A stretch of DNA of 64,000 nucleotides from Asterionellopsis glacialis. Lineage: Eukaryota; Bacillariophyta; Plagiogrammaphyceae; Rhaphoneidales; Asterionellopsidaceae. Position 1 is the first letter of the stretch; the number at the start of each line of letters is the position of its first letter. The notes under the pieces are model-generated. The model did no database searches, was not told where the DNA came from, and saw only the letters and a list, made by a program, of their open reading frames with translations. Positions 58,090 to 64,000 of the stretch are shown here, one piece after another. Made by a program: the position numbers and the translations under genes. The DNA lies in contig WKLE02000570.1 of assembly GCA_014885115.2 (NCBI GenBank), forward strand, positions 27,345 through 91,344, in the 5' to 3' direction.

Positions 58090-58986
58090 AATTTTAAACC
58101 TCTAGTAGAGAAATATATACTCAGAAATTTTTGAAGCATGGTGCTATGAACTAAAAGTCTTCGCAGGTCAAAAACGCACGTTTTACGAGATGATCAGGGT
58201 ACGTTTTACAAAGTTTAAATATGGCTTTCTTCTTCAAAACTAGACTAATGGGATGATAATAATGTATGAAAAAATACCACACGCACATCAGCAACCCACT
58301 CGAATGGATCAAAATTACTACAGCACGTTTGATATTATTTTTACCCGTATTTTTACTAACTGTCCGTAACTTCTAGAGACAGAGATCCGGAAAATAGTGC
58401 AGATATTTTTTTAGACCTGGCATTTATTGAGTCAGAACCAGAAAGCGACCCGGGTAGACTACAGTATTAATGTTAAATACATGATACTACTAACTATTCA
58501 AGTACCAGGTACAACGATCTCGTACTAGTCACGTACGATGTAACATATACGACACCTGGGGTAACAGACAAAATTGTACAGGTACCGGTAGTTAGTAAGT
58601 ATACGTATGGTTAGTTGGAGTTGTTGCGATTGAATATCTCTCTGCTGGAGGAACGCTTCTTCATAAGAATCGTCCAATCAATAATTATTGTGGTGGCGGG
58701 TGTTCGTCAACTTTTTCGTGTAATTCTGTATGTTGTAACTCAAACACTACATCATAAATATATCCCACAAAAGGAACCTCTCTAGAGAGGGTACCAGAGG
58801 TTCTCTCTAAAGTATAAGTGCATACAGTAGAGGTTGGGTGACAAAGCAGTGAACAATCAACTCCGGTTCAAGCAGCGAAGAAAGAAAATCCATAACTGAA
58901 GCTCTCACTCCACAACAACTTCTACTTCTTAGTGGAATCTACAGAAAACAAAAACTCTTCGTTCATTCCTGATTGCTGGAAAGAAT
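58090..58986. other. Intergenic region between the EXD2-like and P450 genes
   Basis: 900 bp. The stretch 58495-58600 is rich in GTACC/GGTAC words (CAAGTACCAGGTAC, GTACAGGTACCGGTAG). A TCTCTAGAGAGG palindrome occurs at about 58779-58790. No gene seen. Confidence 0.45.
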
Positions 58987-60763
58987 ATGCTGAATGTTAC
59001 TGCCGCCTTCAGCGCGACGTTTTTCGGTCGTAGTGATGATGGTGGAGGACTTGCACAGGATCTCATCATGACTGGGATCGGAATGGTGCTTACATTGCAT
59101 TTGATTTGGGTAATTAACCAATTCATGACAAGGATGGACAAACAATTCAATTACCCATCCTACCTTCCTCGTCCACAAATTCAGTGGAAGAAATACAGAA
59201 ATTCTACTACATCGAATATCAAAAAACACGATACAAACGGTAATACAGCAGCAGGAATTTTAGAAACGACACTTGCAATCACACACCCCAAGGGTCCTTT
59301 CTTTTTGTATGATGGCATGAAACAAATATCTTCGAAATGGGGAAAGCATGGTTCTCCTCGTTGGATCGCTCGATTAAATATTCCTACTATGAAACCAAGT
59401 AAAATTAGTGTTATTGTAGGAGATGCCGATATAGCCCGTGAAATTTTAAAACATGGAAAATCGATTAAACCTGCAATATATAAAGAATTCGAACAAGCAA
59501 CAGGTGGATATCCAACACTATTTACAGAAAATGGTGCACGTTGGAAACATGGACGTGTTGGTATGGCACCTGCGTTTGCATCGCAACATATTAAACGGAT
59601 GAATGATATTTGTGCCAAACAATTAAATATCTGGATAACAAACACATTGAATCCCATGGTAGAACATGGCGAAGCCTTTGACGTTGTAAAAGAAATGATT
59701 AGTTTGACATTGAACGTCATTTGTGAAGCAGCCTTTGAGTATGATATATCTAATGAAGAAATGAATTCGTTCCTACTACATTTGGAAATTGCATCGCGAG
59801 AATTTATTATGATGAATCCATTACACAAATACTTTCCGTACGTACGCAGGAGAACTACAAGAACATTGTAGTCATTTTTTGGCTAATTGCGACTAGTGTG
59901 TATACATACTTGGAGTTTCTCACTTTCTCTTATCTCTCTTGAACAACAGATTTTTGTTCCCTCCGGTATGGAAAGCAAAGCGTTCTGCTCAAGCACTGAT
60001 GGATCTCGCTCATAGGATTATGGAGAATTATCGTCAACAAAGTGCAAGAAAGAAGGCAAACAATGATTTTGAAGAAGATACAATTCTAAAACGCATTATG
60101 GAGAATTCAAATTATGAATGTGAGAATGAACGTGCAGCAGATGTAATTTCACTTCTTGTTGCTGGATATGATAGCACATCCTGTACTATATCATGGCTTT
60201 TGTTGAATTTGGCTCGTTATAACCCACCTGAGTTAGCTACGTACAGGAAGAAGGCGGCAAAACTCCCAAAAGAGGAGTGGGGACGAATCGATGAATTACA
60301 GTACATCATCAAAGAAGGGATGCGTTTGAATCCCATGGCTGCTATCGGGTCCATGCGGCTTGCTGGAAAAGATGTAACCTACAGAGATCCTACTTCCTCC
60401 TCCTCAGAAGATATCATTATACCCAAGGATTCCTTTGTTTTACTCAATTACTTTTCTATGTTTCGTAATCCTGAGTACTATGATGACCCTGACAAATTCC
60501 TTCCCTCTCGATGGGCTAATGCATCAAAGGATGAGGAACAGAATAACAGAATGAATCAAGCACTTATACCGTTTTCGTTGGGTCATAGGAATTGTGTAGG
60601 TCAATCACTTGCTAATGCTGAAATGCAAACAGTACTTGCAGTGCTTTGTGCTCAATTTGATTTTGCAATAGAAGACGAGGGGTCATATGAGTACTTTCTT
60701 ACCTACAAGCCTGTTGGTGCAAAACTTATTCCACGGAAGGCTCCACAGCCTAGAGAAGATTGA
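58987..60763 (+). CDS. Cytochrome P450 monooxygenase
   Basis: Two exons: 58987-59837 and 59950-60763 (112-bp intron, GTACGT...ACAG, phase 2), 554 aa. An N-terminal membrane anchor (IMTGIGMVLTLHLIWVINQF) is followed by the P450 fold: helix-C WKHGRVGMAPAF, I-helix AGYDSTS (355-361, the AGxDT oxygen groove), K-helix ExxR (Glu406, Arg409), and heme loop PFSLGHRNCVG with Cys499 as axial ligand. All essential residues are present. Class and substrate cannot be assigned by eye; CYP97-like and CYP4-like eukaryotic clans are both conceivable. No plastid signature, so ER location is likely. Confidence 0.93.
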
Positions 60764-63125
60764 CCATAAAACAAAGGTTGACGCAAAGCATCCATGATGC
60801 AAGAGAAAATATGTGCGTCTAGATTAGTGGTACGGAATATTACAAGAGGAGCCTTTGGTTAATATTCAAATAATGGAGCAATTTGTATGGTATTTGGTTT
60901 TGTCTACTTCTCGGAACGAACAAAACATAAAGGAATATTTCACTACAGCTTGTACAAAGCAAACACCAGGATGATTGCCTTTTGAATGAACCATATTAGC
61001 GTCCCTGTTTATCTACTTAGTGATAAAGATCATAAACCTGTCTTGTGCCTGTTTCACGACTGTGGTTGGCAGGTAAAGGTCTCTAGTATCATATAAATAT
61101 CAGAACACGAGTGTCGATGATTGTACACTCTAGCAGAAGGTAGTGTTGTTCGTACAATAATTCTGCTGTTCGCAGAAGTAGTTGAATACTTTGGTTTATA
61201 ATTAGCGGCTTTTACCTCTAGAGACATATATACTCAAAAATTTGGATGCATGATGCTACTAACTAGAAATCATTGTAGGACAAAAGCGTACCTTCGAAGC
61301 GACTCAGAATATGGTTTACGACTCAAAATATGTTTTACGAAGTACAATATTTTCAATGGTTCTTATTCCCTAAATCTGTGCATCTAGAGGCGCATTATCT
61401 TTAACCAAGTACTGATTGAATTGTTATTTGAACCCGTTTACTGTTGTTGTAAACCAAATTCTGTTGACATAGGTGAAATTGTCGTCGTCGTCATCACTAG
61501 AGGAGGAACTTTTACTCTGAGACCTCAACAGCATAGTCATTTTAAGGCCAAACAAAACAGACATATACATGCATTATCATCATAATTGACTGGATATGAC
61601 ACCAGAACAGAACTTAACAAACCCGATTGACTGCGTGACTTGTTAACACCATTGATATCGACGACACGACGTAGTGCTCTCTATCTAGAGTAGAAAGACC
61701 CACAGCATACTCGCAATCTATTTATTAGTCCAAAAACGGAGGGCGACAATGCTACTTTATATTGACGAGTACAAAACAGTTATATTGAATATGGTACCGA
61801 TAGAGATGGCGATCGGGAATTTACTTGTTAGTTGTTTATTAGGAGTATAATATGGACACGTAAGCATACTTTTTTCAAGCTCTCCAGTAACCGGGACAGG
61901 GGATATTGTGACCAATATATTGAATGGTCGGTTTTGGAGCACGGAATTTTAAATCGTAATTGTTTATTAGGAGGATAATATGGACACGTAAGCATGCGTT
62001 TTTCAAGCTCCTCAGTAACCGGGACAGGGGATATTGTGACCAGAATATTGAGTGGTCGGTTTTTAGAGCACTGGATTTTACCTCGTAATTGTTTATTAGG
62101 AGTATAATATGAACACGTAAGCATTCGTTTTTCAAGTTCTCCGGTAACCGGAACAGGTGATACTGTGACCGGACCATTTAAATGGTCGTTTTTTAGAGCA
62201 CAAAGCTCAGTTTCACGACTACCAGGTACTTCAGTTCTATGTAGCCGCATTTAGAGCTACCAGTACCTGTAGGATGTATTTTCTACAAAGTACCAGGTAG
62301 CATACAAGACAGATATTTATATAGGTACTTAATACCTACAGGTTTCAGTATGAAGGGCATAGGTACAGAAAGCACGTTATATGCAGAACAAGGTACCTTG
62401 TACTTGGTCTAGAATAGGAAGTATCTTTACATGGTCCGGTACTACAGGTGATACACTAGCTGGTACCACTTACCTGGTACCAGTACGGGGTGCTGTAATG
62501 GTACAGGTACGCACGTTTCCTCCTCGATTTAGGATTTTCTAATGACCTCTGTTATAGTCAGTACCAAAAAATTAGAGATAGAACATGCAAGAACACTCTC
62601 GAGAGAGGTCCTACCAGGTACACAGTATACCCAACAGTGGAATTGACCAAAAGTGGCCTTTTCCGGATGTTAAAGATTTACTATGAGTAATTCTTTAATG
62701 CATCTGGCACTGAATCACAACTTTGTGAACTGACTATATATAGAAACCTGGTAAGGCTTTTCAAAAATGCAAGCTGTTTCACAACTGCTATTAGAGTTCG
62801 TCATCATTAGACAAATGTCCAATGAAGTTCAAAAAAATATACTTATGACGGTCATTCCGATTTCTATAATAAGATACGAATAATGCCTTGCTGTACGCCT
62901 AGTCTAGGACTAGTAAAATAGTTCACAGGACTACTTCATTAGAAGATCCTACAAATCGATCGCGAATACCTCGCCTGACTTCGCGTTTTCAGTCGATTTG
63001 TTTTATCTTTCATAGATTCCAATTCATTATTTGGACAAACCGAAGAGCGTGCATTGATTGTCAACATTGCAAACCTTCGTTAATCCTTCAGTTCCTTCTC
63101 CTGGACAGCGATAAGTGGTTACTTG
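60764..63125. other. Long intergenic region with minisatellite and GGTACC-rich tract
   Basis: 2.4 kb without a supported gene. It contains the ~128-bp tandem repeat (61832-62210) and, from 62220 to 62640, a dense series of TACCAGGTA / GGTACC words. Minus-strand frames at 61757-62250 derive from the repeat and change frame between copies. The right end is the presumed GH5 promoter. Confidence 0.5.
61832..62210. repeat. Three-copy minisatellite, 128-129-bp unit
   Basis: Copies start at 61832, 61960 and 62089, each beginning TTGTTTATTAGGAG and containing ACACGTAAGCAT, GTAACCGG(G/A)ACAGG and TGGTCG. The third copy is the most diverged. Unit lengths of 128 and 129 bp mean no common reading frame, so it is not a coding repeat. 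Confidence 0.92.
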
Positions 63126-64000
63126 ATGACGAGAGGCCCGATGATGTGTGGATTCAAGGCCTGGAAGACCCTGGTCACCGCGCTCCTGCTGCTTCTGCCA
63201 CAAGTTATCGTGGCCGCTAACTTTGTCGGCACTTCTGGTACCAAGATTGTCGATGAAAACGGCCAAGAGATTTTTTTCAATGGGATCAACCTTGGCAACT
63301 GGTTGGTCTGGGAAGGCTACTTAATGATGGGAGACTTTAATTACCGTACGCATACGCAATTCTTCAATGAGCTGTCTAGCGCCCTTGGTGGACCAAGTAA
63401 GGCTGCAGAATTTGAGTACCAATGGCGCCTCAACTACGTCGACGAAACGGCAATTGCAGATTTAAGCGACCTCGGCTTCAATTCTGTGCGAGTTCCATTC
63501 AATTACAAGCTTTTCTATTCCAATGGAAATATTGTGGACGATGGCTTTGAATTCTTTGATCGTGTCATTAATTGGTGTCGAACCTATGGCATGTATGTGC
63601 TCCTTGATATGCACGGTGCTCCTGGATATCAGAATCCAGGTGATCACTGCGACAATGATGACTCAAATGCCAACCAGCCCCGGGATACCGTGAAATTCTG
63701 GGATGGGGATAACGTCCAGCTTGCCGCATCGATCTGGCGTCATATCGCCAGGAGATACCAAGACGAACCTGTTGTTTGGGGGTATGACCTCATCAACGAA
63801 CCTGTGCCACAGTCTGGACGCGAGTTTGAGCTGCTGCCGTCCTTTGTGACAATGCGCGATGCCATCCGCGAGGTTGATAACAACCACATCATTGTTGCCG
63901 AGGGAAGCTGGTGGGGCTCAGACTTGACGAAAATTGACTGGATGGACTCCCAAGTACAGTCACAAACCGGCATTAACTCTCAATGGGACGACAAGCTAGT
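63126..64000 (+). CDS. Secreted GH5-family glucanase (5' part, truncated by window edge)
   Basis: Frame open from ATG 63126 (a second ATG at 63141 is equally possible) to the right edge, ~291 residues. Signal peptide KTLVTALLLLLPQVIVA. The mature part follows the GH5 exo-glucanase/cellulase pattern: GINLGNWLVWEGYLM, then NSVRVPFNYK, VLLDMHGAPGYQN, and YDLINEPVP with Glu as the acid/base. The nucleophile Glu lies beyond the edge. Likely substrate is a beta-1,3- or beta-1,4-glucan; in diatoms this could be chrysolaminarin or wall material. GC content is visibly higher than in most neighbours (as in Ran), which may mean codon bias or transfer. Confidence 0.9.
   Translation, partial: MTRGPMMCGFKAWKTLVTALLLLLPQVIVAANFVGTSGTKIVDENGQEIFFNGINLGNWLVWEGYLMMGDFNYRTHTQFFNELSSALGGPSKAAEFEYQWRLNYVDETAIADLSDLGFNSVRVPFNYKLFYSNGNIVDDGFEFFDRVINWCRTYGMYVLLDMHGAPGYQNPGDHCDNDDSNANQPRDTVKFWDGDNVQLAASIWRHIARRYQDEPVVWGYDLINEPVPQSGREFELLPSFVTMRDAIREVDNNHIIVAEGSWWGSDLTKIDWMDSQVQSQTGINSQWDDKL

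Noticed and set aside
61757..62250. Three overlapping minus-strand frames over the minisatellite
   Set aside because: They arise from the 128-bp repeat read in different frames; unit length is not a multiple of three.

Overview
Eukaryotic nuclear DNA, most likely from a diatom (stramenopile alga). The case rests on several things seen together: compact genes with short GT-AG introns (about 75 to 135 bp), a MATE transporter carrying a diatom-type plastid presequence (signal peptide followed by a Phe at the cleavage site), secreted membrane proteins with Ser-Pro repeat linkers (SPSAAPSASPT type), an AT-rich background, and intergenic DNA full of GGTACC / ACCAGGTA words. The species cannot be named from the sequence alone.

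Layout, left to right. 1-860: start of a DHH-family exopolyphosphatase (PPX1/Prune type), running off the left edge. 1.5-4.8 kb: integrin-alpha/FG-GAP-like surface protein. 5.4-7.2 kb: plastid-targeted MATE exporter. 8.0-10.0 kb: secreted purple acid phosphatase. 10.5-11.2 kb: Ran GTPase. 12.1-13.6 kb: membrane-anchored CRAL-TRIO protein. 14.4-18.0 kb: tandem pair of AAAP amino-acid permeases. 18.4-23.9 kb: p300/CBP-type histone acetyltransferase with three TAZ fingers. 26.5-27.8 kb: sulfotransferase-like type II membrane protein. 28.8-34.6 kb: nine-exon gene for a modular beta-helix-like surface protein. 34.7-35.1 kb: spliced 66-residue membrane protein. 35.5-44.3 kb: gene-poor tract almost free of CpG, with decayed coding remnants. 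44.6-49 kb: two-domain VOC protein, SDR-like protein and 2OG-Fe(II) oxygenase. 49.8-53.8 kb: NAF1 (H/ACA snoRNP assembly) divergent from a threonine-synthase-like PLP enzyme. 54.0-55.6 kb: SP-rich type I membrane protein. 56.9-58.1 kb: membrane-anchored protein matching only the C-terminal zinc/HNH-like part of EXD2. 59-60.8 kb: cytochrome P450. 61.8-62.2 kb: three copies of a ~128-bp tandem repeat. 63.1 kb to the right edge: start of a secreted GH5 glucanase.

The genes are ordinary eukaryotic neighbours with no operon logic. The phosphatases (PPX1-like, PAP) both belong to phosphorus metabolism but are not obviously linked. Four observations stand out: (i) the 8.8-kb CpG desert, including about 4.1 kb with no CpG at all; (ii) the beta-helix gene, in which seven of eight introns sit directly after a Cys-x-[Phe/Trp]-x tetrapeptide and all eight are phase 0; (iii) the stand-alone EXD2 C-terminal domain protein; and (iv) a ~45-bp GTCGAA-rich element shared by two divergent promoters. 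Spliced models were built by eye from splice signals, reading phase and family alignment from memory; transcripts were not available.
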